From NCBI GenBank assembly GCA_021234155.1, contig JAJEKV010000047.1:6847071-6911070 (forward strand): a stretch of DNA of 64,000 bases, given 5' to 3'. The notes under the pieces were generated by a model. That model ran no database searches, was not told the DNA's origin, and worked only from the letters and a program-made list of their open reading frames with translations. Of the stretch, positions 10,695 through 21,300 are shown in pieces. The DNA is from Isoetes taiwanensis. Lineage: Eukaryota > Streptophyta > Lycopodiopsida > Isoetales > Isoetaceae. The position numbers and the translations under genes are program-made. Each line of letters opens with the position of its first letter. Position 1 is the stretch's first letter.

Positions 10695-11002
10695 ATCCAT
10701 GCAGTCAATTACAAATTCATGCTCACAATGGCCCCTTGCCACCCACTAAAAGGATTTAGTTAATTATTTTGTAGTTCTTCTAACGGTTGCACTTGGAATG
10801 TTATTTCAAGATGGAATTTTCACATTTGAATAACAATGGTTTAATTGAACTATTAGTATTCATAAGGGATTCAACTCAAAAATCCATGTGAATTGCTCCA
10901 GTATATAATGAGCAAGTAATTGTGGAAACCTTGCCCATGTAAACCTTACCCATGCAATGGTTGTTAGAAAAACCAAGCTTCAAACCATTCCTAAGCAATA
11001 TG
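10695..11002. repeat. Dispersed repeat R, copy 1
   Basis: About 300 bp, direct-repeat partner of 17,017-17,312. Shared landmarks are CCACCCACT, AAAGGATTTAGTTA, TTTCACATTTGAATAACAAT and CATAAGGGATTCAACTCAAA. Noncoding. Its right edge abuts a small element of the TAGCATAATAACAGGGG family. Confidence 0.75.
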
Positions 11003-11114
11003 TAGCATAATAACAGGGGGTTTTTTTTATATTTTTGTACGATTTTTACTAAGGTTTTTCTATGATTTCGGTGCTGTATTTGATGAGGTATACTAAATAG
11101 TATTTCTAGAGTGC
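11003..11114 (-). mobile_element. TAGCATAATAACAGGGG-family small element, copy A
   Basis: Reads TAGCATAATAACAGGGGG at the left and CTAGAGTGC at the right. In the opposite orientation it matches copies B (16,903-17,016) and C (40,027-40,140) in both termini and in length, about 112-114 bp. It has no coding capacity and no obvious inverted ends. Confidence 0.65.
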
Positions 11115-11278
11115 GTACCTTGTTTTTGAGTGGTTAAATTTCACATTCTAATGGTTTTAACCGTAATTTATGATTTTATTTAATAGCTTAAACTTTATTC
11201 CATGATTTTGTTTTCCTCTCGACATGCAGCGGTCGAGCAAACCCCAAATAGGGTTTCTGTCATAAACCGGGAGGATTC

Positions 11279-12100
11279 TTGGGCCTCTGGGCCGATAGAG
11301 CATTAGATGAAATCAGGTATGCACCAACAAATCTTATCCGCCGAACTAGTTGGAGCAGAATTGGCATATCGAGCAGAATAAACAGGGGGCCGAAAAGGCA
11401 TGGAAGAAGAATGGGTTTGGTAAGGGGCCGGATTCTATCTGCACATAAAGCTTACATATTGGAGGCGTTGAAGGCGAGGAAGCCTTGGATTTGCGTCATC
11501 ACTTGCTTTCCTTGATGCAGTTTTCTTGATGCAGTTTGCCTTGTTCTGGGGTTTTGCCCATTCTAGTTCTATTCTGACAAGGCATCTCATATCAGGTCGG
11601 TCTTGTGATTTAAATTCCGTCCTTTGTCTTTTTCCGCATTTCTTCAGCTTTGTGTTTCGTTTCTTCCTTCTATCTTTCTTTTGTCATGACCCATTTCGCC
11701 ATCTGATCGAATTTTTTTTGTTTCTGTCTCATTTTTGCACATCTGTCGCCGGATTTTACCTTGAAAAGATTTGCATGGTCGGATGTCAATGGCTCTGCTT
11801 CATTCTGTCCTTCTAAATTATGATAGTTTAAAGGGCATCATTTTTAGCAATCTTCTTACGGCTTTGTCAAATTTGTTGTCCCATAGGCAACTAACCTACC
11901 CTGAGCCCCAGCTTTCTTACATTTAGAAATTTTTTTTGACAATAATGGTTCCTTAACAGGGCAGGAGGAAATGCAGATGAAGTCCCCATCTGAAGCTGAA
12001 ATTGCAAGCAAGGAAAGAAAAGGCTAAAAGAGCCGAAGTTGCAGAAAAAAGAGCAGATGGATATTTTAAAATACTGTTCAATCGCGTCATGTTAGGTAAG
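11279..12100 (+). pseudogene. Exon-like remnants of an unrecognised gene
   Basis: An open stretch at 11,279-11,515 encodes a basic peptide (RINRGPKRHGRRMGLVRGRIL). A second exon-like piece after CCTTAACAG (about 11,959) encodes an Ala/Lys/Glu-rich peptide (KAKRAEVAEKRADGYFKILF) ending at a GTAAG donor near 12,094, but it needs one frame change. The duplicated exon at 12,338/12,745 lies downstream on the same strand and could be from the same gene. Function unknown. Confidence 0.3.
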
Positions 12101-12337
12101 TAAAACATATCGAATTTCCTCTATCAAATTTCTATCTATTTAACGATCTGTACCTTCAACTGTTGTATTGTTGTATTTGACAGAGTTAACACAATAATGA
12201 TGCCTTCTTTGGCCCCTATCGTGAAAATAATTGCATCAGGTACCATTTCATTGATTCAATACTTGAAATGCTTTAAAACCAGTCTGCTGTGGGAAAATGT
12301 GGCATCTGGAAGAATGATATCTTTGAAGATATAGCAG

Positions 12338-12448
12338 GCAATCTTGAAATGAGAAGCAGGGAAACTATTTCTGGGCAAAATATGGCGAAGCAAAAGGCCA
12401 CTTCTGCTACCACTTTGAGTCTGCAAAATGCTTATAGATGCAGATATG
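12338..12448 (+). pseudogene. Duplicated exon, copy 1 (unknown protein)
   Basis: Preceded by an AG acceptor (ATAGCAG). It encodes NLEMRSRETISGQNMAKQK and continues like copy 2, but lacks 2 bp near its end, and the following GT donor is lost (ATG then TTATGC). The unit repeats with an offset of 407 bp. Confidence 0.45.
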
Positions 12449-12744
12449 TTATGCAATTTTTTGTCATGGCTGTCTCATTCCTGGTCTGGAAGCATTTGCA
12501 GATGCTGTTTTAAATGGGATATGACTTGATCTGCACAATTTTTATACAGAGTGCATCTTCATTATGACATCATGGCCATCTCATTCCTGGCTTGGAAGCA
12601 TTTTTAGATGCTATTTTAAATGGGATAAGACTTGATCTGCTCAATTTTTATACAGACTACATCTTCATTACCACAATCTTTTTTTATTTGTTTGACATAA
12701 TAATGCTCCTTCTGCTCCTTCTTTAAGTTGTTTGAATTGTGCAG

Positions 12745-12857
12745 GCAATCTTGAAATGAGAAGCAAGGAAACTATTTCTGGGCAAAATATGGCCAAGCGA
12801 AAGGCCGCTTCTGCTACCATTTTGAGTCAGCAAAATGCTCTCATAGATGCAGATATG
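12745..12857 (+). pseudogene. Duplicated exon, copy 2 (unknown protein)
   Basis: Acceptor TTGTGCAG, open frame NLEMRSKETISGQNMAKRK...LIDADM, donor ATG|GTATGC. Of the two copies this one keeps proper splice sites. The repeated intron that follows contains CTCATTCCTGG and CTTGATCTGC blocks, themselves present several times between 12,470 and 13,060. I do not recognise the protein family. Confidence 0.45.
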
Positions 12858-13171
12858 GTATGCAATTTAGGTCATGGCCGTCTCATTCCTGGCCTGGAAG
12901 CATTTCTGCACATTTTCTATACAGAGTACATCTTCATTATGACGTCATGGCCATCTCATTCCTGGCCTGGAAGCATTTCCAGATGCTATTTTAAATGGGA
13001 CAAGACTTGATCTGCACAATTTTTTATACAGAGTACATCTTCATTATCACAATCTTTTTTTATTTGTTTGACAGAATAATGCTCCTTCTTTAAGTTGTTT
13101 GAAGAATAATGCTCCTTCTTAAGTTGTTTGAATTCTGCAGTACGTTGATAGAATAATGCTCAGAGCAAGGG

Positions 13172-13580
13172 GAGGTTGCATATAATCTAGAAATCTTGTT
13201 TTGTGGTCTCGCACACAGGTTGCATATAATCTAGAAATCTTGTTTTGTGGTCTCGCACACAATTATGCCTGAATAATTCAGCCTTGAGGCTTGGGCCTCG
13301 CCTATGTCCTATTCACGCCATTGCGCCTGGTGCACCTTTGAAACACAGGAATCTAGACTCTTGCACTATTTCAACAAGTAAAAGAATCTGTTTTGCATGC
13401 TTCCTACATATTTGAAGCTATGTCACGAATAATCTTTATTAAAATGGTGGGTTTTTCCTTCTACTTTTCTTGTCTTGTCATCTTTCTTGTGCATTTCCAG
13501 AATGTAGTTAAAAGCTTCTATAATTGCATGTACTTGTGCATTTCCAGAATGTAGTTAAAAGCTTCTATAATTGCATGTAC
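13172..13580. repeat. Two short perfect tandem duplications
   Basis: A 46-bp unit (GAGGTTGCATATAATCTAG... / CAGGTTGCATATAATCTAG...) is doubled at 13,172-13,262. A 47-bp unit beginning CTTGTGCATTTCCAGAATG is doubled at about 13,487-13,580. Both are near-perfect, so recent. Confidence 0.75.
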
Positions 13581-13792
13581 CGTTTCAGTAGATGCTCTTC
13601 TCATTTTTTTTACTGATGGTGTATAAATTCCATAGAAGTGTGATACAGTTAGTGGCATGCTGAAGCCTCATTTCAGGTGATACATGTTAGAATAAAACGT
13701 GCTTTTTCGATACGATGGTTCCAAATCTCAATTCTTGTTGCTTCACATATTAATTTATCTTTCTATGGTTATATTATGACATATTGTATCTG

Positions 13793-14832
13793 AGGCTATG
13801 ATACATTATCCATCATTAGAGTATTATGTATTTTTTTAGTTAACATAAACCATTAACACATAACTACCATTAACATTATTAACACAAACCATTGCATTTA
13901 ACACATTTAAATTAAAATCCCCCTTAAACCCCCTTTGGTTTGGGTGCATATTCACAACGGGGGGTATTTGCAATCAATGAACCACAAGTGCGGGTTTCAA
14001 AATAATAGGCTAAGGGCCATTGAAGTTTTAATGCAATACACGGGGCGATAGCATTGAAGCTCAAACAAAGCACTATCCACACAACCATTAAAACACAACT
14101 AATATTATTAACAAAAACCATTGCATTTCACACATTTAAATTAAAATCCCCCTTAAACCCCCTTTGGTTTGGGTGCATATTCACACGGGGGGTGACGTAG
14201 GGCAGCGAGAGCCCTTATAACTATATTTTGGACGTACAAAATCAACACCATATAGTATTTTGCTTGAAATCTTATAGTATTTTGCAAATCTTGTTATACA
14301 GTATAGCAAATTTTGTACTTGCATACCCCACAAACGAGGAACTTTATGTACGGTGTAGATTAAGGAATAAGGGGTGCATATTCACACGGGGGGTGACTCC
14401 GGGCAACGAGAGCTGTTGGATAGGCATATTCACCCCTTATTCCTTAATCTACACCGTACATAAAGTTCCTCGTTTGTGGGGTATGCAAGTACAAAATTTG
14501 CTATACTGTATAACAAGATTTGCAAAATACTATAAGATTTCAAGCAAAATACTATATGGTGTTGATTTTGTACGTCCCAAAATATAGTTATAAGGGCTCG
14601 CGCCTCACGCCACCCCCGGTGAATATGCACCCAAACCAAAGGGGGTTTAAGGGGGATTTTAATTTAAATGTGTGAAATGCAATGGTTTTTGTTAATAATA
14701 TTAGTTGTGTTTTAATGGTTTGTATTAACTAAAAAAATTTTTGGCCCTTTCGGGGCCTTAAGGATGGTGTAGGGGTGTAGATATAGACATTACCTAATAC
14801 TCTAACGATGAATTGTATATCATAGCCTCACA
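13793..14832. mobile_element. 1-kb fold-back (palindromic) element
   Basis: The right arm is the reverse complement of the left. Inner arms of about 285 bp (14,092-14,376 and 14,431-14,720) flank a loop of about 54 bp and are almost perfect. Outer arms (13,793 onward, and 14,720-14,832) share GAGGCTATGATA and TTAGAGTATTA blocks. The arm motif TTAAACCCCCTTTGGTTTGG occurs twice on the left (13,925 and 14,153) and once inverted on the right. No protein-coding frame is conserved; the ORFs here are mirror images of one another. Confidence 0.8.
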
Positions 14833-15327
14833 AATCTAACAAACTAGAGGTGCTCAAATTATGGAAATGAAAATATTGCATAGAATTAGACATATAATAT
14901 TATACTAATACCAATATTAATACATGAGAAAGCTGGATATCAGCGGTTGTCCAAAGATACTTCACTTTCGAGGGTTGAAGTTATCGCTCTCTTATCTGAA
15001 TAGTGTTTCATTAGCCATTTGTAAGACAACGCTCATGAAGCTTCCAGTTTGATAAGGGAATTAGCAACATGTGATAAATAACATTTATTCCACAACCTAA
15101 TTGAAATGGATTTCCATGCTGCACATGTCAGCAATGAATGGCTAGTGAACCTTATATATGGATCGAAACTAGCCTTGGAACTAACAGACATTTTACATTC
15201 AACATGACAATATCAGCAGTCTTTTCACGGAACACATGCATCAGGATAAGAGAAGAAAGTTTTCAAGATCCGAATTCAATATAAAAAAGCAGGAACTTTG
15301 CAAAACAAATGATGATTATTGCATACC
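14833..15327. other. No gene recognised
   Basis: AT-rich sequence between the fold-back element and the RRP41-like fragment. No conserved motif seen. Confidence 0.4.
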
Positions 15328-15790
15328 CATTGCAGCATCCTTGAGGCACGACCTCATAGCCTTTCCAAGGCTTACACATGCGTCAACACACAACCTTCCG
15401 AAATCCTTCCAGAAAACCATTCGCCAGTCATAGTAAGATGAGTAATTTCGTTTCTTGAAGTCATGTGTGCAACTAACGAGCTTCCATCTTCAGATCTCTG
15501 CTCATCATCAGTAGGGTCCAAAAGGATCATATCCCTAATAAAACTTGCAAGATATAGCTGACACAAGGTCACACATGGCAATTCCAGCATCTGCAAGCGC
15601 AAATGATGCCCAATTTATAACAACACTCAAATCCCCTCCACCACATTGTAGAATCAATGCAAAAACATCTACTGTTGTCTTAGGAAATGAATGCAAATCG
15701 ATAGCCCCTGCCAGAGATTTATACAGTGCCAGGACGACTTTTAACATACCAATCGCCAGGACGACTTTTAACATACCAATCACTGATATT
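15328..15790 (-). pseudogene. RRP41-like exosome subunit (RNase PH fold), C-terminal fragment
   Basis: The minus strand encodes the second RNase PH-fold half typical of plant RRP41-like exosome proteins. From about 15,715 it reads KSLAGAIDLHSFPKTTVDVF, then ILQCGGGDLSVVI and FALADAGIAMCDLVSAIS. After a frame change near 15,545 come DPTDDEQRSEDGSS and SRNEITHLTMTGEW. After another near 15,395 come LCVDACVSLGKAMRSCLKDAAM. A 26-bp tandem duplication (15,726-15,777) repeats IGMLKVVLA at the 5' side. The N-terminal RNase PH half is missing. The intact protein would be a structural ring subunit in 3'-5' RNA decay. It lies inside T2, so it is probably a captured fragment. Confidence 0.75.
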
Positions 15791-15835
15791 GTCCACCCAG
15801 CTTATGAAAAGGTTGTTCAAAGAAAAGGAATGCCG

Positions 15836-15919
15836 ATTGCAAAAGAGCCTGGGAAGAGGCAAATCAGGTTTCACATAAAGTTATTCTTATGCTCGACTTG
15901 CAAAAGAGCCTGGGAAGAG
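15836..15919. repeat. Direct repeat TTGCAAAAGAGCCTGGGAAG
   Basis: A 22-bp block is present at 15,837-15,858 and again at 15,898-15,919. It does not fall in a recognised gene. Confidence 0.7.
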
Positions 15920-16066
15920 ATCCATGAGAGAGGCGAAGCGGCCTACCTGAATAATGCTGCAAACATGGTGATCAGGGTCGAGGTCCTTGCCCTGATAAGT
16001 TTTATATTTTAGTTCTCTATGAGAATATGAGGTGATAAATAAGGAAAACAAACAGCAGTTTCCAGT

Positions 16067-16135
16067 TACCTCAAATCCAACAGAGTCATATTGCCTCCGT
16101 TTGTTCGGGTCTGAGAGGATTCCGAATGCAAAGAA
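16067..16135 (-). pseudogene. J-domain C-terminal exon fragment (ARG1-like)
   Basis: The minus strand reads FGILSDPNKRRQYDSVGFE, the end of a DnaJ J-domain, followed by a GTAAC splice donor (about 16,069). The pattern LSDPxKRRQYDSxGFE resembles plant ARG1-type J proteins, Hsp70 co-chaperones. The matching HPD-containing exon lies at 16,485-16,555 on the same strand. The sequence between them is not clearly coding. Confidence 0.65.
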
Positions 16136-16484
16136 AAAAGTTGCTTTCTCTGAAAAGCCTCTTCATACTGAGTATCGCCATAGCCTGTTCATGAAGAGAA
16201 GTTTCAGCAAAACGGTCAGAAAGTACTCACGATTTTTTTGCTTGCTCCAAGGATCCTTGAATGCCCGAAATGAAATAGATCATAGATACCATCTGCATAA
16301 ACTCTACCCGGCCAATCACTACCAAAAATTGCCGGAAACAGATTTTCGTTGCTCCAACTATTTCGTTGCTGCAACCGAGCTCAAGAAAATACGTCCATTT
16401 TTGGGACACAACAATGTTCTTACAGAAACTTTGTCGAACCCTAGCCTAGAAGCAGATCTGCCCCTGCGCTTCCCGAACATTCCT

Positions 16485-16689
16485 TCAATTCGGCTACCTC
16501 GTTAAATAACCCCACTGCTTCTGAACTATTAGGGTTCTTATCTGGATGCAACCTGCCGCCACCATCTCTGCCACTGGACCAATTAGGGCCACAATAATTT
16601 CCATACCTTGGATAAAACTTCGAAAGAAATGCTTTGGCGCCGGAATGCCATGGAAACTTTGAATAGTATTGCACAAACTGCTGAAGCAA
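16485..16689 (-). pseudogene. Chimeric fragment: PLA2-like piece joined to a J-domain HPD piece
   Basis: One open minus-strand frame begins with KFPWHSGAKAFLSKFYPRYG, then NYCGPNWSSGRDGGG, which resembles the calcium-loop region of plant phospholipase A2-family proteins (Y-G-x-Y-C-G-x-x-W). It then switches directly to LHPDKNPNSSEAVGLFNEVA, the HPD loop and helix III of a J-domain. After this the frame loses similarity near 16,484. The J-domain part continues at 16,067-16,135. The join of two unrelated families inside T2 suggests exon capture and shuffling. The J-domain identification is firm; the PLA2 identification is tentative. Confidence 0.5.
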
Positions 16690-16902
16690 GCATCCGGCCG
16701 CATCAGCACTAAAGCACTAACTCTTCCACTCCAAATCTCTTTCCACTCTGATCACAAGAACATTAATTTTTTGCAAGAATGCCCAGAAATGCTATCCACG
16801 AGGCTTGCATGTTCAGCCCTAAAATAAAAAGAGGGCTTTTGTTGTGAGCCCTTGGATGTTAGACCATTGAAAAAAAAAAAGCTAAATGAACGACTAAGAA
16901 AT

Positions 16903-17016
16903 GGTGCACTCTAGATGTACGCATTAGTACATCCATTCGAATACGCCATGAAATCTTAGGAAAACCTTTGTGAAAAGCGTACAAAAACACAAAAAAAAAC
17001 CCCTGTTATTATGCTA
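16903..17016 (+). mobile_element. TAGCATAATAACAGGGG-family small element, copy B
   Basis: Starts GGTGCACTCTAGATGTACGC and ends CCCCTGTTATTATGCTA. 114 bp, same length and ends as copy C at 40,027-40,140. Confidence 0.7.
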
Positions 17017-17312
17017 CATATTCACCTACAAATACATGTCTACAACGGCCCTTTGCCACCCACTCGAAAAGGATTTAGTTATTTATTTTCTAGTTCTTCT
17101 AAGGTTTGCACTTAGAATGTTATTTCAAGATGAAATTTTCACATTTGAATAACAATGGCTTCATTGATATATCAGTACCCATAAGGGATTCAACTCAAAA
17201 ATACATGTGAATTGCTCTAGTATATAGTGAGCAAGTAATTCCGAAAACCTTACCCATATAATGGTTGCTATAAAAACCGGGATAAAAACCAAGCTTCATT
17301 TCTAAGCAATAA
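17017..17312. repeat. Dispersed repeat R, copy 2
   Basis: Direct repeat of 10,695-11,002. Here the small element lies at its left edge rather than its right. The sequence after it (17,313-17,460) shares CCACAAGTGC, AATAATAGG and TAAGGGCCATTGAA with 13,980-14,030, just inside the fold-back element. Confidence 0.7.
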
Positions 17313-17459
17313 GTCCAATTTTAATTGACCACAAGTGCAATTTTTAGAATAATAGGGTAAGGGCCATTGAAATTTTAACGTGCAATACCCGGATTGAATC
17401 TCGAACAAAACACTGTTCACGCAGTGCACTATTCACCTAGTGCACTGTAGCATTCGATT

Positions 17460-18303
17460 TCAATCTGCTATAGCCTAAGTGGGATGTTCTTCTTCCAATA
17501 GCTTCCGTTTTCACCATCCTAGACAAAAACCAGCTTGTTTCCCAACAAATAACCTGTATCAAATAACCATCCTAGACAACCCGGTAGATAACGTGTATCA
17601 TCCACAATACAACCTACTTCGACATGCTCTTTTTTTTTCTCAAACCATGATTTTATTTAACCTCTGCAGTGCTTCTAGATGCACTAAAGAACTTATACCA
17701 CTGCATGTCACAAAATTTGGAAAGAACCTAAGACATGGACTGCAAAAAAAACTGCAAGACTGCAAAAAAACCTAAGACATGGACCTGTGTATGGTAGGTA
17801 TCAGATGATCTATTCAACATTTAACATCACAGTTTCATCACAGTATGTCAATCTGAGCAGACATTTAACATCACAGTTTCATCAACCTAGACTAAAAAAA
17901 CCTTTAAAACCACAAGTAATTTAGATTAAAGCTCAAAATGTAAATACATCTAAAGTCTCCAAACACCAAATACGTCCACTACACCTAGTACATACCGAAT
18001 AATGTTTTCTGAACATTCTTCTGAATATCTGATGCAGTCTTAGAAAACTAACATAACACTACAGATCAATGAACTTGGTGCTTGTTGCTCGCATGTCTAT
18101 GTAACCAATAAAAGGAACTATTCAGAAACTAAAATCAGAAACTAACGCTGCTTATCATGTTATTCAAATCAGAAATTATCCATACAAATTTTATTTAGTT
18201 TAATATGACATGTACCTCCACAGCCTCGTTTTATCTTCGTATTGAACCTATCTTGCCACACGTTTCCCCTTGGCCTCTGCAAAAAGTTTAGGCAGGCAGT
18301 TAT
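17460..18303. other. No gene recognised
   Basis: AT-rich. CATTTAACATCACAGTTTCATCA is present twice (17,816 and 17,862). Lies downstream of the T2 transposase-like gene and may include its 3' UTR. Confidence 0.4.
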
Positions 18304-21300
18304 TTAGTAACCAACAAAATAAAATGCCAAAAAATACTTACGAGATTTCAAAAATTCATCAAACTTTGTCTTGTCACCGTCACATAGTTCGTACTTATTG
18401 GTAACAGGGCTGAATGTGAAATTGGCAAGCGAAATGACACTCTCTAACTCTACAATCTGGTTCTCCAACAAATCGTACGTGTACAAATGACGGGAATCGC
18501 CTAGCACCTTATCAAATTCTCTGTACCAGGCCATGTTCACCTCAACAGCATAGGATGGCCTACTGGCTAAGTCAACGGGTTCTCGAGTTTCTCTCCACGA
18601 CCTTCCAACCTTCTTCCTCATGCTAAGCACCCGACCAACATACCAAACAGACTTTGGTGTTTTCAATATTTTCTTTGAACTCCTTGTCCCTCTTCTACTT
18701 GTCTCTTCTTCCACTTCAAGTTCAAAGTAAACAGCTGCATCACTACCTATGCCCAAGCTTGTCCCTGCATCAATATCACTGGAGTCTTCACTGGTCACAA
18801 ACCTAGATTTGACCTTGGTTAATCTGTCCTTTGATGACCCAAGGATTACCATTAAGTTGGCTAACTAATGTACTCTTGCAAATGACTTTCCCTTCCACCA
18901 TCACATGGTGCCGCACCTTATGTTGGATTCCTTGCGTGATCTACCATCTCATCCGAATACATGTTTCAATTCAGGATCGATCGGCTGCAACCCTCATCAT
19001 CCTCGGTGCTTGAGGCAGGTGGCATCTCTAGTTCATCACATTCATCACTGGTCGGGCTTGCATCAGCTACCTCGCGTGCAAGTTGAAAGAATTTCTCGTG
19101 TAGCCATGGAAAATCCCACCATTCCGTTCCTAACTTTGGCTCCATTCCACATTTCTTGCAAAGGGACTGTGCACTTCTAAGTCCTCTTTGTAGCAAACCA
19201 ATGACTAATTCATCTCAGAGCTACAACCCCATAATCTCCCAAGTTTGCTGCTGCCATATTAACTTGACCAACAAATTGCGTTTCTAACTTGAACCAAATA
19301 TTCTCCATTTTAGCGTGTGCTTTGGGGAAAAGCAAATCAGCTTGTGCCTGGTACTCTACTACTTTATTCAATGCACCTGCACTATGGAGAAGGTCTGCCC
19401 CATCATAACTACGCTCGTTCCCAACCATACCACCTACTTTAGAGAAAAAGTTCTCACAAAACCGCCGCCTCAGTCAAATCAAGTGGAACCATTAGGGTTG
19501 GGAAAAAATCTCTAAAATACTTCACCAAAGAAGACTACAAAATGGCAAGAGATCTCTATGTCCACAAATGTCCGTTGGTCGATGAAATTCTCCTTCTTTG
19601 AATAAACATGGTGATTAATCAACCACAATCTCCACAATCTGGATTATGAAAGCAAGGACAACAGTTATTGATTATCTAAAACACTATATGACGGAAACTA
19701 GAAGTACCTAAAGAAGAAGGCAACAGTTGCTGCAGCCTCAACTCGAGCTGCCAAGTCCTTGTACGGGGATAAGAAAATGTCTATGTACAAAGCTACTACC
19801 TTCAGATATATCTCCGTTCCAAGATTATTCTCTCTTTTTGTGTTGTTCTCTTCTCTCAAATATGTAAGGCACTGTTGAACCCTGCGACTTGCAAGTCGTT
19901 GCACGGCTCTCCAATTCTGACGATCCACCCGCTTGACATCACCTAGCTCCAGACCATGCTCATCACACTTCTCAAAGACCGCCCAAATGTCATTTAATGT
20001 GACCAACCACTTCCCTAAGTATAGTCGTCTTGCTGCACTATCAAGAGCATTCACTAATTTTTTACCATTGTGAATGTAGTCCTGATCATGCAGACCTGAA
20101 ACACTGCCATCACCTCCACGTTGCCCCTTTAAAACCCAACCTGCCCATGGAATGTCAAATGAAGAGCCCGATCTACAATAATCCTCAAGCATGCATTTTC
20201 TTCTTCTGCTATCACCGTCACTAGCATGGCCAATTAGAGGGCCAAGAACGCCCTCAAGATGCTTCCGCCATAGATCTTCTATTCGCTGCCACTGGTCTGC
20301 AACAGCACTTGCATCAAACTTGTTGCAAGTTAGTTGAATTGCCAAGACTAGCCTAGGTAGCTTAGGATGTAGAGGGTTCACTATTATTACACGAGCATAG
20401 TGCGCAATGGCACATTCATCATAAGCTCGGCTTACATTTGAAAACCCTTCAGCTCCTTCACCAACTTTTACCACAAAAAACTCATCACAAATGTGGTTGT
20501 GCTTCTGACCGCAGAAACCCTGCAACACATCATCCCGAGCACACCATCTGATTGCCTTTTTAATAACAGTCTCGTCTTCAGCAGCCAAACATGGCACTCC
20601 GCATGGTGGATGAAGACCTAATTTGTCCATCTTCTTCTTGTATGTTCTAGCCAGCATCTCAAAATTATCCTCGCGTATACCAACCCTATATTGATGCTGA
20701 GTTCTACATCTCCGTTTAGTAGTGGAGATATGTGGCCCACCAAAATTACTGCTCAAGAAGTCGTGCATTCTAGCACCACCCCATATCTTTACGATTTCAA
20801 ATAACTGCTTAGTGGTTTCATGGTATCTCTTACTCACACCAGGCTTGTTTAAATTGGAAGCTAAATCCACTAAAAAATTCCAAAGTCCTTGCTTTCCCTC
20901 AAACTTACCATTCCTATAAGCTTGTTCTATGTCCCTGCAAAATTTTGAGATATCCTTCCTCTTCATAGATTCGGTCACGGTCTCACGCAAAGTCCTCGCC
21001 CTGATTGAGAGGGCAAGACATCTTCTACTGAGCCAGAAATTCTCCTTCTTTAAGTAACGTAAAGCTCCTGCTGTAGATTGAGCCTGATGAAGGAGCTCGC
21101 CTGCTGTTAAATAACCAAGCCTGATTCTAGACTTGGTGGACCTACTTCCTCGCCTTACATCTTTTTGTTGCTGCCTGGATACTCTCATCCTGAAGTCTCT
21201 CTCCTTTGGAATGGTGGAACAAGGCATGCATTGGTGATTGTTAGACGAGATACGAAGGCAACACTCATGCCGAAACGTTCCAACTATTGCGCTTTCTTGG

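Noticed and set aside
14228-14639. ORFs on both strands sharing the same peptide (HHIVFCLKSYSILQILLY)
   Set aside because: They are mirror products of the fold-back repeat arms, not genes.
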